A DNA stretch of 64,000 nt, from assembly GCA_016235445.1 (NCBI GenBank), contig JACRLB010000007.1, positions 1-64,000 on the forward strand, given 5' to 3'. The notes beneath the pieces were generated by a model. It did no database searches, was not told the DNA's origin, and saw only the letters and a list, made by a program, of their open reading frames with translations. How positions within the stretch are numbered: position 1 is the stretch's first letter; the number at the start of each line of letters is the position of its first letter. Positions 42,183-52,037 of the stretch are shown here, piece by piece. Source of the stretch: Chloroflexota bacterium. Its GTDB lineage: Bacteria; Chloroflexota; Anaerolineae; Anaerolineales; Villigracilaceae. Both the position numbers and the translations under genes were made by a program.

Positions 42183-42911
42183 TTATTTATCGCCTTCGTA
42201 TAAATAGCCCGTTCCTCGCACGCTGACCACCTGCTCTGAAAGGGAGGGGAACTGCTCCAGCTTGTGCCTCAAACGGCTGACCAGCGGGCGCAGGATCTCC
42301 GGCGCTTCCTGCTGGGAGGTGTCGTAACCCTGAACCAGCAAAACCAATTCACGGTGCGAAAAAACCTTCCCTTTATTTTCCATCAAAATCTTCAGCAGGC
42401 GGCCTTCCGCGGGGGTCAGGTGTTCAATTTTGCTTTTGAACTTGATCTGGCGGCGCGAGAGATCCACGGTTGTGCCGTCTTTCAAGTTGAAAACTTCCTG
42501 GCCGCCTTCATCTGCCAAAGAGACGCTATTCAGGTGAGACCTGGCCGAGCGGCGGGAGAGTCCTTTTTTCACTGTGGAAATGATCTGCGCCGGGGATGCG
42601 GGTTTCAAAAGATAATCGTGAATTCTCAGGCGCAAGGCCTGGATGGCAGTTTCAGTGGAGCCGTACGCCGTCAGCAGGATTACCTCGGTTTCCGGCGAAA
42701 CCTGGTTGACCACCTGCACCACTTCCAGCCCGTCCATGCCGGGCATTTTCAGGTCTACGATCATCAAGTCCACGTTGTGCGTGCGGACATATTCAACTGC
42801 GGCCTGTCCGTTTGGCGCAGAGGCAACGATGTGGCCTTCCAGTTTTAGGATATCGGTGAGGGACTGTCTGGCGACAGGCTCGTCATCTACAACCAGAATA
42901 TTCGATTTCAT
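42183..42911 (-). CDS. OmpR/PhoB-like response regulator
   Basis: The 242-residue protein has a receiver with VVDDE, phosphoacceptor Asp53 in VDLKMPG, a TAYG switch and LLKPAS. A linker and a winged-helix DNA-binding domain follow (LTPAEGRLLKILMENKGKVFSHRELVLLV...RPLVSRLRHKLEQ...VSVRGTGYLY). The order matches the OmpR/PhoB class of transcription regulators, although the receiver resembles the NtrC-type TETAIQALR group. It overlaps the upstream kinase gene by 4 bases (ATGA) and is therefore its likely partner. Target genes are unknown; control of the neighbouring receptor operon is possible. Confidence 0.93.
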   Translation of the reverse strand: MKSNILVVDDEPVARQSLTDILKLEGHIVASAPNGQAAVEYVRTHNVDLMIVDLKMPGMDGLEVVQVVNQVSPETEVILLTAYGSTETAIQALRLRIHDYLLKPASPAQIISTVKKGLSRRSARSHLNSVSLADEGGQEVFNLKDGTTVDLSRRQIKFKSKIEHLTPAEGRLLKILMENKGKVFSHRELVLLVQGYDTSQQEAPEILRPLVSRLRHKLEQFPSLSEQVVSVRGTGYLYEGDK

Positions 42912-44488
42912 TGTATTCCTCCTGCAGGTAAGAATATGCGGAAACAGGCGCCGGGCCCGCGGTCTGGCAGGTATTCCAATACGCCGCCGTGCGCTGTAAT
43001 TATATTGTAACTCACAGTCAGCCCCAAGCCGGTACCGCCGTCTTTTGTGCTGAAAAACGGTTCGAAGATATTGGTCTGTTTTTCTTTTGGGATGCCATTA
43101 CCGTTGTCCTGAAAAATGATCTCGACGCCCTGGCGTATCGAGCGGGCTGTGATGTGCAATTTGCCGCCTTGCGGCATGGCATCGGCGGCGTTTAGGATGA
43201 GGTTGATAAACACCTGTTGGATCTGGCTGTTGACTGCCATGATTGCCAGGGGCTGTGCGGGGAAATCGGCTTCCACGGTTACATTGGTTTCAGTAAGCTG
43301 TTTGGACATCAACGTAACGATGTATTGGAGCGCCTCAGCCAGGTTTATAGTTTCAAGAGAACTTGCGCCGGGGCGGTAGAAATCCAACATGCGGCGGACG
43401 GTGAGCATGAGTCGTTCGAGTTCGGTGCGCGCGAGGTCGAAATATTCCTTGCGCTTTTCTTCGGGCAGGTCTTCGCGGCCGGCCAGGTGCAGGCAGTTTT
43501 GCACGGCTTGTAATGGGTTGTTGACTTCGTGCGCGATGGATGCGCTCAGGCGTCCTGCGGCGGCCATTTTCTCGGCTTGCAATAATGCCTTTTGGGATTC
43601 TTCCACCTTGCGGACGTAGTCCAATTGTTCGGCGTACAAACGCGCATTCTCCAGCGCGGCAATGGACTGGCGCGCTAAAATCTGGAACATCTCGAGGTCT
43701 GATTCGTGGAAGGGGGGTTCGCCGACTGCGCGGGCGGCGTAGAGCATCATGCTCAGGTTGGGGCGGAGGATTGGCGTCAGGATAACGGCGCCAAGCCCGA
43801 GCGCGGAAAGATGCGTTTTGAGGGTGGAGTCGCCTGGGCCGCTAGCGTTGATAAATAATGGGGCGGGGGATTCGTCTACGCGGGAAATTAAATCCAAATG
43901 CAGTTGGGAGGCGGGGAAACCGCGCGATGCGAGCAGGGAGTATTTTCCTGATTCGAATTCCAGTTGGTAGCAGGCGGCCTGTGAACATTGCATGTGGCCG
44001 CAGATGGCGTTGACGATGAGTTCGAGCAGGGGTTCGCGGCGGGTTTCAGAGAGCAGGGCTTCGGTGACGGAAAACAAGGGACGCAGGGCGCGGGTGCGGG
44101 CGGCGTCTCGTTTGGTTTGGCTGTCTGCGAGGGCAAGTTTTACGGCTTCGATCAATTCGTTGCCCTGGCTGAACGGTTTCAGCAGAAGGCCATCGACACC
44201 CTGCCGCAGGGCGCGGATGGCGGTTTCGACTGTGCCATGCCCGGTCATGATGAGCACGGCGGCATCGGGCTGGAGGCGTTGGGCGTGCTGGATCACTTCG
44301 AAGCCATCCACTTCGGGCATACGAATATCGACGAGCAGGAGGTTGATCTTGTTTTCTTTCAGGTATTCGATTGCTTTGCGCGGGTCGGTTTCTGTGGCGA
44401 CCTTGTACCCGGCGCGGGTGAGCAGGCGGTTGCAGAGCAATGCAATACCTGGTTCATCGTCCACTACGAAGACAAAAGGGTTTTCCAT
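42908..44488 (-). CDS. Receiver-GAF histidine kinase
   Basis: This 526-residue soluble kinase has an N-terminal receiver (Asp54 in LVDIRMPEVDG, LLKPFS), a GAF at about 140-290 and a coiled coil. The phosphoacceptor domain has His320 in SIAHEVNNPLQ, and the NtrB-type ATPase carries NLILNAADAMPQGG, FQDNGNGIP and GGTGLGLTVS. The kinase class (HExNNP) belongs to the family that pairs with NtrC-like receivers. It starts 6 bases after the larger GAF kinase gene and overlaps the regulator gene downstream. The N-terminal receiver suggests that it relays or is tuned by another kinase. Confidence 0.92.
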   Translation of the reverse strand: MENPFVFVVDDEPGIALLCNRLLTRAGYKVATETDPRKAIEYLKENKINLLLVDIRMPEVDGFEVIQHAQRLQPDAAVLIMTGHGTVETAIRALRQGVDGLLLKPFSQGNELIEAVKLALADSQTKRDAARTRALRPLFSVTEALLSETRREPLLELIVNAICGHMQCSQAACYQLEFESGKYSLLASRGFPASQLHLDLISRVDESPAPLFINASGPGDSTLKTHLSALGLGAVILTPILRPNLSMMLYAARAVGEPPFHESDLEMFQILARQSIAALENARLYAEQLDYVRKVEESQKALLQAEKMAAAGRLSASIAHEVNNPLQAVQNCLHLAGREDLPEEKRKEYFDLARTELERLMLTVRRMLDFYRPGASSLETINLAEALQYIVTLMSKQLTETNVTVEADFPAQPLAIMAVNSQIQQVFINLILNAADAMPQGGKLHITARSIRQGVEIIFQDNGNGIPKEKQTNIFEPFFSTKDGGTGLGLTVSYNIITAHGGVLEYLPDRGPGACFRIFLPAGGIQ

Positions 44489-44494
44489 AATGTG

Positions 44495-47092
44495 TTAGAC
44501 GGGGAGCCAGACTTCGAAGGTGGAGCCGTGATCTGGCTTGCTTGAGATTTCGATGATTCCGCCGTGGTCGGCGATGATGCCGTAGGTGACGGAAAGACCC
44601 AGGCCTGTGCCGCCGCGATCTCCTTTGGTGGTGAAGAATGGTTCAAAGATGCGCCCCTGGTCTTCAGGGGAGATTCCGCTTCCGCTGTCTTGGACGCTGA
44701 GGATGACCCAGCTTCGTGATTCGCGTTTTGCAAGGTGGGTGCCGACTGTCAACTCGCCGCCGTTCTTCATGGCTTGCAGGGCATTGTGGATCAGGTTCAG
44801 CAGGACTTGCTTCATCTGGTTGGTGTCTATGGAAATCCAGGGCAGGTTTTCAGCAAGTTGAAGAACGAGGGTTACGTTATTGGTTTGGATGAGATGCTTT
44901 GTGAGTGCGATGACATCATGTACCACTTCGTTGATGTCGGCGCTGGTGCGCATCCGTTCACCCTGGCGGGAGAAATCCAACAGGCGGCGGACAACGCCGC
45001 TGGCGCGCCGCGCCTCTTGCAGGACCATTTCCAGTTCGTTGCGATGGGGAGAGTCTTTGGCGAGTTCATCCAAAACGATTTCGGAGAACCCGGTGACGGT
45101 GGTGAGCGGGTTGTTCAATTCGTGCGCGATGCCCGCCGCCATCTCACCGACTGCCGCGAGTTTGGCGGCTTGCAAAAGCCTGTTTTCGGCGGACTGCTGG
45201 GCTTCCATGCGGGCGTTCAATTCGATCTCGGTGGCGCGCAGTTGTCGGACGGTCTCCTGTAATTTTTGGGTTTGGTTGGCGCTGGAGATGACCGAAGCAA
45301 GAATGCCCGCCAGCGATTCCATGGCGATCAGGTCATTGTGCGAGAAGGCATTCTGTTCCCTGCTTTCCACGTCAATGATGCCGAGGATGGTTTCACCGTC
45401 TTTCACAGCCACGCAGACTTCGGAACGCGCTTCCCAGCCTTTGATGGCTTTGTACAAGCCATCCTGCGCTGTATCGTTGACGAGGATGCTTTCCCCACTG
45501 CGTGCGACCTGGCCTGTGACCCCATCCACTTTGATGAATTCGCCGCCCGCGAGCGCGGCTTTGAGAGTCTCTGCATGTGTGCCGCCAATGCCTTGAATGG
45601 CGAATTTTTGCTCATCATCCATCAGCAAAATAACGGCAAGCTCGTATTTGAAGTATTGCGCCACCAGTTCGGCGGCAATGGCGGCCACTTCGTTTTTATC
45701 GTTGAGGCCAATAACCTCCTGCACCACTTCGTGGATCAACCCCAGACTGCGCGCGCGGCCTTCCGCTTCTTCACGCAGGCGGGTGTATTCGATGAGTCCC
45801 GCCAGATGGCTGGCGATCACCACCATCAGGTGTTCGTCATATTGGCTGAAGGCTTCGGCGTAGGTGTTCTCGATGACAAGCGCGCCGATGGGCTGTCCGC
45901 GATATTTGAGCGGAACAACCAGCTCGGAACGCGCCCCTTTGTGGATGCCGATAAATCCCTCGCGTGTGGTTTCTGCGATGCGGCGGACACGTCCCTCTTT
46001 TAACACCGCTTGCATGGAATGCCCTGAAAGCGAAACGCTGATCACATTCAATTTGCCTTCGAACATGCGGTAGTCGCGCAGGATGCGCCCATCGCTGGAA
46101 CGCAGGAAAAGCGCGATCAATTCGGTGTTGAAGGCGCGGGTGAGCAGGCCGAACATGCGCCGCGCGATCTGGTCTAAATTTTGGGCGGAGGAAACTGTCA
46201 GCACAAAGTCATTGAGCAAGCCAAGCCTGCGAAGGTGCGAAGCCATTTCAGAAAATGTCACCACCACTTCCACCGAGGGCGGCACTCGCACCGCCAGGTC
46301 ACGCAGTTGTCCGCGCTCGGCCTGTGAGAATTCCTTTTGCCGCCACAACGCCACCACCCCAATGACCCGATGACCGATGACCAGCGGCAGACAGACCCAC
46401 GCATTTGCGCCCGACTTCAACGCGCCGTACGGGAGATTATCCCAATTAGGCTGGCCGCGCAGGATGAGCACATCCGCAAGGGATCGGTTCACTCGACGGA
46501 GAACAGGATTCTCGTCTATGAGCAGGGACCCCCCCTTGGCTTTTGGCGCGTTCCATTCCGCCTGAATGTCGAATGATTCGCCGCGCCGTATCGCGAGCCA
46601 CGCTCCCTGGCAAGGCACAGACTGCACGAAAGCGCCCAGCGTCTTTTCGAGGGCAAGCGGCAGATCGAAAGCCAGACCAGATTGCAGGTCAGGCAGGAAC
46701 GGTTGATTGGGCACAGCGCTCCGCCCTGAGAGCAGGGACGCGGTCAACTTCCAAATTCTCTGCGCCGTGGCAGATTGTTCATCCGCGCCGACGATGACAC
46801 TTTGGGAAGTGCCGTTGACTGGAAACGCATACATGCGCGCCGTATTAAGTTTGCTTCCTTCAGGGGTGGAGGTAAAACGGGAATAGCCCCCGCTGAGCGC
46901 GCCGCACAACCAGGCATCAATGGTGGGGGCGGCGAGAACGCCCATCAATTCATTTTGCGCCGCCTTGTTAAGTTTATATACAGAACGCAACAGCCACGCG
47001 CCTCCCACCCGCTCTGCAAGTACCGCCCACACCGCCTCGGAGAGTTGCGCCGCATCTTTGAGTTGAGTTTCTATGCCGTTTTCGGTTTGCAT
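44495..47092 (-). CDS. Multi-GAF histidine kinase
   Basis: The 865-residue soluble protein has an N-terminal region without a recognised domain (about 1-140). Three GAF domains follow at about 145-290, 295-450 and 455-625, joined by short helices. The third has GGEFIKVDGVTGQVARSGESILVND and VCVAVKDGETILGIIDVES. The phosphoacceptor His657 lies in GIAHELNNPL, and the ATPase has NLIHNALQAMKNGG, VQDSGSGISPEDQ and GGTGLGLSV. It is the first gene of the minus-strand operon. A TATAAT box (47112-47107) lies 14 bases before the ATG with no clear -35. Confidence 0.92.
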   Translation of the reverse strand: MQTENGIETQLKDAAQLSEAVWAVLAERVGGAWLLRSVYKLNKAAQNELMGVLAAPTIDAWLCGALSGGYSRFTSTPEGSKLNTARMYAFPVNGTSQSVIVGADEQSATAQRIWKLTASLLSGRSAVPNQPFLPDLQSGLAFDLPLALEKTLGAFVQSVPCQGAWLAIRRGESFDIQAEWNAPKAKGGSLLIDENPVLRRVNRSLADVLILRGQPNWDNLPYGALKSGANAWVCLPLVIGHRVIGVVALWRQKEFSQAERGQLRDLAVRVPPSVEVVVTFSEMASHLRRLGLLNDFVLTVSSAQNLDQIARRMFGLLTRAFNTELIALFLRSSDGRILRDYRMFEGKLNVISVSLSGHSMQAVLKEGRVRRIAETTREGFIGIHKGARSELVVPLKYRGQPIGALVIENTYAEAFSQYDEHLMVVIASHLAGLIEYTRLREEAEGRARSLGLIHEVVQEVIGLNDKNEVAAIAAELVAQYFKYELAVILLMDDEQKFAIQGIGGTHAETLKAALAGGEFIKVDGVTGQVARSGESILVNDTAQDGLYKAIKGWEARSEVCVAVKDGETILGIIDVESREQNAFSHNDLIAMESLAGILASVISSANQTQKLQETVRQLRATEIELNARMEAQQSAENRLLQAAKLAAVGEMAAGIAHELNNPLTTVTGFSEIVLDELAKDSPHRNELEMVLQEARRASGVVRRLLDFSRQGERMRTSADINEVVHDVIALTKHLIQTNNVTLVLQLAENLPWISIDTNQMKQVLLNLIHNALQAMKNGGELTVGTHLAKRESRSWVILSVQDSGSGISPEDQGRIFEPFFTTKGDRGGTGLGLSVTYGIIADHGGIIEISSKPDHGSTFEVWLPV

Positions 47093-47281
47093 GGCTTGTG
47101 AATCGAATTATACCCTGCCGCTCCGCTGTGAATTGGAATCTCAGAGACTGTCTCTAACGCAAAGATTCAAAGGCTTTTCCTTCGCGCCTTTGCAGCTTTG
47201 CGTTAAAAAAGGAAAACTACAATTCATGGCCATGCCTGGTATAACTGACTCAAATTTTGGTAGTGGCATTGAGTAAATGAT

Positions 47282-47308
47282 GTAGCGCGAGATAATATCT
47301 CGCGCTAC
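47282..47308. repeat. Perfect 12-bp palindrome
   Basis: GTAGCGCGAGAT (47282-47293) and ATCTCGCGCTAC (47297-47308) are exact inverse complements around AAT. It lies in the divergent-to-terminal gap between the kinase promoter side and the end of the pseudouridine synthase gene. It is probably a dispersed REP-like element; it could also act as a terminator stem, but no T-run follows. Confidence 0.65.
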
Positions 47309-47358
47309 GGTTGCCAACATTTATTTCGACCCACTACCCAATTTTTTTCTTTTCAACA

Positions 47359-48252
47359 TCATCGGCGTTTTGTTCGTGGACGATCTTCGCGCATGCGTTC
47401 TGCCTTTTCCTTCGTGGAAGGTCTCTCGCCACGAGTGCGGTCTACGATACGAGTATCCACTTTAGGGGCTCGTTTCGGTTGATCTGTTGGATGAAGGCGT
47501 TTCGCAGGAGTTCGAACGCTTCGAACTTCCATCTTCGGAACCTTGTCGCCTTTCAACTCAGCGATCTCATCCCCCGTAAGATACCGCCATTGACGCGGCT
47601 TGAGACTGCCCAATTTCAACGTGCCAATTCGCAAGCGGATGATTTTCACAACAGGCAAACCCAACAGCCTGCCCACTTCGCGAATCTGCCGTTTTTTTCC
47701 TTCGCCCATCACCACCCGAATCCACGCGCCCTTGCCAGAAGTGGAAAGGAAATTCACTTCGGCAGGGGCGGTCTTGTCGCCATCCTCAAGTACAACACCC
47801 CTGCGCCAGGCTTCCATTTGTTTTTCATCGGGACGGCGCGCAACCAGAACGCGGTATTCCTTCTCGTGCCCAAAACGTGGATGAGTCAACTTGTTGGTCA
47901 GCTCACCGTCATTGGTCATCAGAATCAAACCTTCCGAGTCGAAATCCAAACGGCCAACGGGATAGAGATGCCCTTCAACTGGAATCAAGTTCCGCACGGT
48001 TTGGCGGTCATCCTGTCCCTCGGCGGCAGAAAGTACATTGCGCGGCTTATACAAGGCAATGTAAGTCAAAGTCTCTGCTTTGGGGAGGGCTTTTCCATCA
48101 ATGGTTACTTTGTCCACAAAAAGGTCGGCCTTCTGCCCCAACTCTGCAACCTTCCCGTTGACACGCACGCGGCCTTCGGTGATGAACACCTCGCAGGCGC
48201 GGCGGGAGCCGTATCCTGCCTGGGCAAGTAGTTTTTGCAATCGTTCCTGCAT
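47359..48252 (-). CDS. rluB: Pseudouridine synthase, RsuA/RluB family
   Basis: About 297 residues from MQERLQKLLAQAGYGSRR. An N-terminal S4 RNA-binding domain is followed by the catalytic domain with the nucleophile Asp in GRLDFDSEGLILMTNDGEL and the KEYRV segment. The basic C-terminal tail (residues about 235-297) is Lys/Arg-rich, as in many RluB/RluF proteins. It isomerises a uridine in 23S (or 16S) rRNA. An upstream in-frame GTG at 48261 overlaps the scpB stop (TAGTG), so the exact start is uncertain, but coupling with scpB is clear. Confidence 0.9.
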   Translation of the reverse strand: MQERLQKLLAQAGYGSRRACEVFITEGRVRVNGKVAELGQKADLFVDKVTIDGKALPKAETLTYIALYKPRNVLSAAEGQDDRQTVRNLIPVEGHLYPVGRLDFDSEGLILMTNDGELTNKLTHPRFGHEKEYRVLVARRPDEKQMEAWRRGVVLEDGDKTAPAEVNFLSTSGKGAWIRVVMGEGKKRQIREVGRLLGLPVVKIIRLRIGTLKLGSLKPRQWRYLTGDEIAELKGDKVPKMEVRSVRTPAKRLHPTDQPKRAPKVDTRIVDRTRGERPSTKEKAERMREDRPRTKRR

Positions 48253-48260
48253 GGCCAACA

Positions 48261-48830
48261 CTACCCTTTCAACAACTCTGTATGCTCGGTCTCTACTTCC
48301 ACTTGAACGGCGAGCGGCGGCAATTCGATAATTGAACTCAAACCGAAATGCTGTAAAAACTCGGGCGTGGTAGAGTATAAAATCGGTCGGCCAGGGCCAT
48401 CGGTGCGCCCAGATTCCTGAACGAGTCCCTTGCTCAACAGGCTTTTCATCATGCCGTCACTGTTCACGCCGCGGATCGAATCCACCTGCGGACGGGTGAC
48501 AGGCTGTTGGTAGGCAATGATCGCCAGCGTCTCGAGCGCGGCGCGGCTGAGATGCGTTGTCGCTTCCAGCCCAAGAAAATGCTCCACGATGCCAGCTATT
48601 TCAGGAGCCGTCGTCAGTTGCACACGCCCTGCGCTTCGTTGCAGACGCAGGCCGCGGGTTAAGAGAGAATCGTCAAGTTCTTTAAGTCCACGCTCGATCA
48701 CCGAAGAATTCACATCCAATGCCTGCGCCAGTTGAGTCACAGGCACTGGCTCGGCAGAAACGAACAACATCGCCTCGATCTTTGCCGCAAGGCTGAGATC
48801 CGCATCTGAAATGGTTTGAGAGTCGCTCAT
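48261..48830 (-). CDS. scpB: Segregation and condensation protein B
   Basis: This 189-residue protein has the two winged-helix domains of ScpB, with the hallmarks LEAMLFVSAEPV-type start (IEAMLFVSAEPVPV), LSRAALETLAIIAYQQPVTRPQVDSIRGVNSDGMMKSL and LVQESGRTDGPGRPILYSTTPEF. ScpB dimers bind the ScpA kleisin in the SMC condensin complex for chromosome compaction. scpA is not adjacent on the upstream side. The gene is coupled to rluB downstream, a pairing common in bacteria. Confidence 0.95.
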   Translation of the reverse strand: MSDSQTISDADLSLAAKIEAMLFVSAEPVPVTQLAQALDVNSSVIERGLKELDDSLLTRGLRLQRSAGRVQLTTAPEIAGIVEHFLGLEATTHLSRAALETLAIIAYQQPVTRPQVDSIRGVNSDGMMKSLLSKGLVQESGRTDGPGRPILYSTTPEFLQHFGLSSIIELPPLAVQVEVETEHTELLKG

Positions 48831-48883
48831 GCTATAATTACTCCGCTTAAAAAATATATTCGCAAATCAAAAAAACTAAAATT

Positions 48884-49450
48884 ATGAAAACATCCAAACT
48901 TTATTTTTCCATCATATCGCTCGCGCTTGCATCACTGGCCTGTTCCATTTTCGTTGGCGGCCCCGATTATCCCGCGCAAACCATACCCTACTCGCCCAAT
49001 GAAGTGCAAAACATGCGCACGCAGATCGAACAGGCTTTTCTCGCAGGCGCAGAGTCGGGCATTGTCACATTGCAGATCACCGAAAGCCAGCTCACATCCT
49101 ACATGACCGAAATATTACAGGCGCAGGCAGACCCGCCCTTCAGCGAGCCGCAAGTTCTGCTTCGCAACGGTCAAATGCAAATGTACGGAAAAGTAAACCA
49201 GGGCATGTTCGACGCCAACATTCTCATCACCATGAACGTCGGCATCGACGAAATCACAGGCCAGCCAAAAGTCGAGATCGCCTCGGCAGATTTCGGCCCC
49301 CTGCCCGCGCCCGAAGGCATCAACACCGCCATGAACACCGTCATCGCCGAAGCCTTCACAGGCTCGCTTGGCCCGGTGGCCGTTGGCTTTCGTTTGGAAG
49401 CGATTACCATCGCAGACGGCATCATGACCCTCACCGGACGAATCAAATAG
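48884..49450 (+). CDS. Putative lipoprotein
   Basis: The 188-residue protein has a signal peptide ending in the lipobox LASLAC (Cys20), so it is probably a lipid-anchored exported protein. The mature part has QITESQLTSYMTEIL and repeated beta-rich segments (MQMYGKVNQGMFDANILITMNV; ITIADGIMTLTGRIK), reminiscent of lipid-binding LolA/BPI-like sheets, but no family is recognised. It precedes a second lipoprotein gene by 19 bases. A TATAAT box at 48833-48838 lies 45 bases upstream. Confidence 0.75.
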   Translation: MKTSKLYFSIISLALASLACSIFVGGPDYPAQTIPYSPNEVQNMRTQIEQAFLAGAESGIVTLQITESQLTSYMTEILQAQADPPFSEPQVLLRNGQMQMYGKVNQGMFDANILITMNVGIDEITGQPKVEIASADFGPLPAPEGINTAMNTVIAEAFTGSLGPVAVGFRLEAITIADGIMTLTGRIK

Positions 49451-49469
49451 CGGCTGGATTATACCCGAC

Positions 49470-51056
49470 ATGCCCCGCCTCGGACTCCGCCCGCACCTGC
49501 TCGTTGCGCTACTCACATTCGCCACGCTGATTGTTTCCTGCCGCTCCCCGCAGATCGGCGAAGAGATCGTCGTTACCATCGTGGCAGATGGCACAGCGCA
49601 AGACATCAGCATCACCGCTGGCAGTACCGTCTCGCAAGCCTTGCAAACCGCAGGCATCGCCCCAGGCAGTCTGGACAGAACCGAGCCGCCATTTTACACA
49701 GTGTTAAGCGAAGGCGACCTCGTCACTCTCACCCGCGTGGTGGAAGCGTTTGAAACCGAAGAAATCATCGTTCCATTCGAACGGCAAATCATCCGCAACG
49801 AAACCCTGGCCGAAGGCGAAACAAGGCTGGTGCAGGCGGGCGTCAACGGGTTGGAGGAAATCACCTACCGCAGAATCCTCGAAGACAATCTGGAAATCAG
49901 CAAATCGGAAGTGAAGACTGTGGTGTTAAAAGAAGCGCTGTCAGAGATCGTGATGGTCGGCGCGCAATCTTCGTACACGCCATTGAACATCCCTGGCGCC
50001 ATCGCCTATCTCGCGGGCGGCAATGCGTGGATCATGGAAGGCTCCACGGCGAACCGCCGCATCATCGTCAGCACAGGTGATCTGGACGGGCGCATTTTCA
50101 CCCTCTCACCCAACGGCGAATATCTGGTTTTCACCCGCAAATCCAAAAAGCCTGCGGATGAGGAGATCAATACTCTGTGGGCTGTCCGCACCAGGAATTT
50201 GGAGCCAAAACTGATTTACTTGCAAGCATCCAACGTGGTGCATTTCGCGTCATGGATTCCAGGCACGAATTCCGTGGCCTACTCCACGGTGGAGCCGCGC
50301 AGTGCAGTTCCAGGCTGGCAGGCCAATAATGATTTGTACCGAGTCAGCATTACGGGCGGAAGTCCGCGCAGGTTGTTGAGCGCGAACAGCGGCGGCGTGT
50401 ACGGCTGGTGGGGCATGTCTTTTGCGTATGCGCCGAGCGGCGTGCTGGCCTATTCCCGCCCCGATGGAATTGGGTTGGTGGATCAGGATGGCGGCTACCT
50501 CAAACCCCTGCTCGAGATCACGCCATTGAACACGCACAGTGACTGGGCATGGATTCCCCCGCTTGCCTGGGGCGCGGATGGCAACAGCCTGTACTTCGTC
50601 AGCCATGCGCCAGCCCCGGCGCCAATTACCAGCGAGGAGTCGCCCTATTTTGACCTCTCAGCCGCCTCGTTCAGCAATGAAGCGGCTGTTTCCATCATCG
50701 ACTCAACGGGCATGTTTGCATATCCATCCGTCTCGCCGATCCAACAAATTGGCAGCGAAAAAAGTTTTCAGGTGGCTTATTTGCAATCCATTTTTATCGA
50801 ACAAAGCGACACCAGCCGCTATCGTTTAATGGTGATGGATCGCGACGGGTCGAACAAAAAAATGCTTTTCCCGCCCAGTGACTCGAACGGCATCGAGCCG
50901 CAATTGCCCACCTGGGCGCCGGCGGATATCGAAGGACAGGCGAATGATTTCATTGCGGTGATCTATCAGGGCAATCTCTGGCTGGTGGACAGCGGCAATA
51001 GCGAGGCCTACCAGGTTACTGGCGATGGGTTGATTAATAAAATTGATTGGAAATAA
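49470..51056 (+). CDS. Lipoprotein with G5 domain and beta-propeller
   Basis: This 528-residue protein has a signal peptide with lipobox LIVSC. A DUF348/ubiquitin-like segment (VADGTAQDISITAGSTVSQALQ) follows, then a G5 domain at about 92-170 (EEIIVPFERQIIRNETLAEGETRLVQAG). The C-terminal portion has TolB/WD40-like repeats (GRIFTLSPNGEYLVFTRKS; VHFASWIPGTNSVAYST; LPTWAPADIEG). G5 domains occur in cell-wall-binding proteins. It is predicted to act outside the cell; function unknown. No ribosome site is visible; a TATACC box ends 5 bases before the ATG, which may mean leaderless transcription. Confidence 0.82.
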   Translation: MPRLGLRPHLLVALLTFATLIVSCRSPQIGEEIVVTIVADGTAQDISITAGSTVSQALQTAGIAPGSLDRTEPPFYTVLSEGDLVTLTRVVEAFETEEIIVPFERQIIRNETLAEGETRLVQAGVNGLEEITYRRILEDNLEISKSEVKTVVLKEALSEIVMVGAQSSYTPLNIPGAIAYLAGGNAWIMEGSTANRRIIVSTGDLDGRIFTLSPNGEYLVFTRKSKKPADEEINTLWAVRTRNLEPKLIYLQASNVVHFASWIPGTNSVAYSTVEPRSAVPGWQANNDLYRVSITGGSPRRLLSANSGGVYGWWGMSFAYAPSGVLAYSRPDGIGLVDQDGGYLKPLLEITPLNTHSDWAWIPPLAWGADGNSLYFVSHAPAPAPITSEESPYFDLSAASFSNEAAVSIIDSTGMFAYPSVSPIQQIGSEKSFQVAYLQSIFIEQSDTSRYRLMVMDRDGSNKKMLFPPSDSNGIEPQLPTWAPADIEGQANDFIAVIYQGNLWLVDSGNSEAYQVTGDGLINKIDWK

Positions 51057-51077
51057 AAAACGAAAGAGGATAATGAA

Positions 51078-52037
51078 ATGCGAATCTTGATCACAGGCGC
51101 GGCGGGGTTTCTCGGCTCCCATCTTTGCGACCACCTGCTGGCAGACGGTCATCACGTCATCGGCATGGACAATTTCATCACAGGCAGCCCTGATAACATT
51201 GCGCACCTGGCAAACAACGAGCGTTTTGAATTTTACAAACGGGATGTGTCGAATTATATTTTTGTGCCCGGCAAAGTGGATGCGATCCTGCATTTTGCAT
51301 CGCCTGCCAGCCCAAACCCGCAGTCAAAATCGGGGTACTTTAATTTACCGATCCAGACCATGAAGGCGGGTGCGCTTGGCACGCACAACTGCCTCGGCAT
51401 TGCCCGCATCCAAAATGCGCGTTTCCTGCTGGCCTCCACCAGTGAAATTTACGGCGACCCGGAAGTGCATCCGCAGGCGGAAACCTACGCAGGGAATGTA
51501 GACCCCGTCGGCACCCGCGCCGTGTATGACGAAGCCAAGCGGTTTGCAGAATCCCTGACCATGGCCTATCATCGTTTTCATGGCGTGAACACCAGCATCG
51601 TGCGCATTTTCAACACCTACGGCCCGCGCATGGATCTGGAAGACGGACGCGCCCTGCCCAACCTGCTCAAGCAGGCCCTGCTCGGCCAGCCGCTCACCGT
51701 CTATGGCGATGGAGGCCAGACCCGCTCCTTCTGCTTCGTGGACGATCTTGTGGACGGCATCGTCAAACTGCTTTACTCAGATGAACATCTGCCCGTCAAC
51801 ATCGGCAACCCCGTGGAAATGTCCATCCTGCAATTCGCCGAAGCCATAAATAGAGTCACTGGCAGTAAGGCAGGCATCATCTTTGAGGAAAACTCCAGAA
51901 GCGCGCGTGACCCGCAACGGCGCCGTCCCGACATCACCCGCGCCCATGAGCTATTGAACTGGAATCCAAACGTGGATTTGGAGGAAGGCATCCGCCGCAC
52001 CATCCCATTCTTCAAACAAAAACTAGAGTTGGAATGA
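51078..52037 (+). CDS. NAD-dependent sugar epimerase, UDP-glucuronate decarboxylase-like
   Basis: The 319-residue protein is a short-chain dehydrogenase of the extended class. It has the NAD-binding GAAGFLG at 7-13, the catalytic Tyr150 and Lys154 (YDEAKR), and [14 protein letters not shown] and NTYGPRM, which fit UDP-glucuronate decarboxylase best. That enzyme would make UDP-xylose from UDP-glucuronate. RmlB-like or other epimerase activity cannot be excluded. AGAGGA precedes the ATG. It overlaps the GtrA gene by 4 bases and leads a run of surface-polysaccharide genes. Confidence 0.85.
   Translation: MRILITGAAGFLGSHLCDHLLADGHHVIGMDNFITGSPDNIAHLANNERFEFYKRDVSNYIFVPGKVDAILHFASPASPNPQSKSGYFNLPIQTMKAGALGTHNCLGIARIQNARFLLASTSEIYGDPEVHPQAETYAGNVDPVGTRAVYDEAKRFAESLTMAYHRFHGVNTSIVRIFNTYGPRMDLEDGRALPNLLKQALLGQPLTVYGDGGQTRSFCFVDDLVDGIVKLLYSDEHLPVNIGNPVEMSILQFAEAINRVTGSKAGIIFEENSRSARDPQRRRPDITRAHELLNWNPNVDLEEGIRRTIPFFKQKLELE

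Noticed and set aside
42264-46003. Several long plus-strand frames opposite the three two-component genes (e.g. 42264-42848, 43988-44545, 45266-46003)
   Set aside because: The minus strand encodes unmistakable kinase and regulator domains. The plus-strand products have no motif and lie wholly within them.
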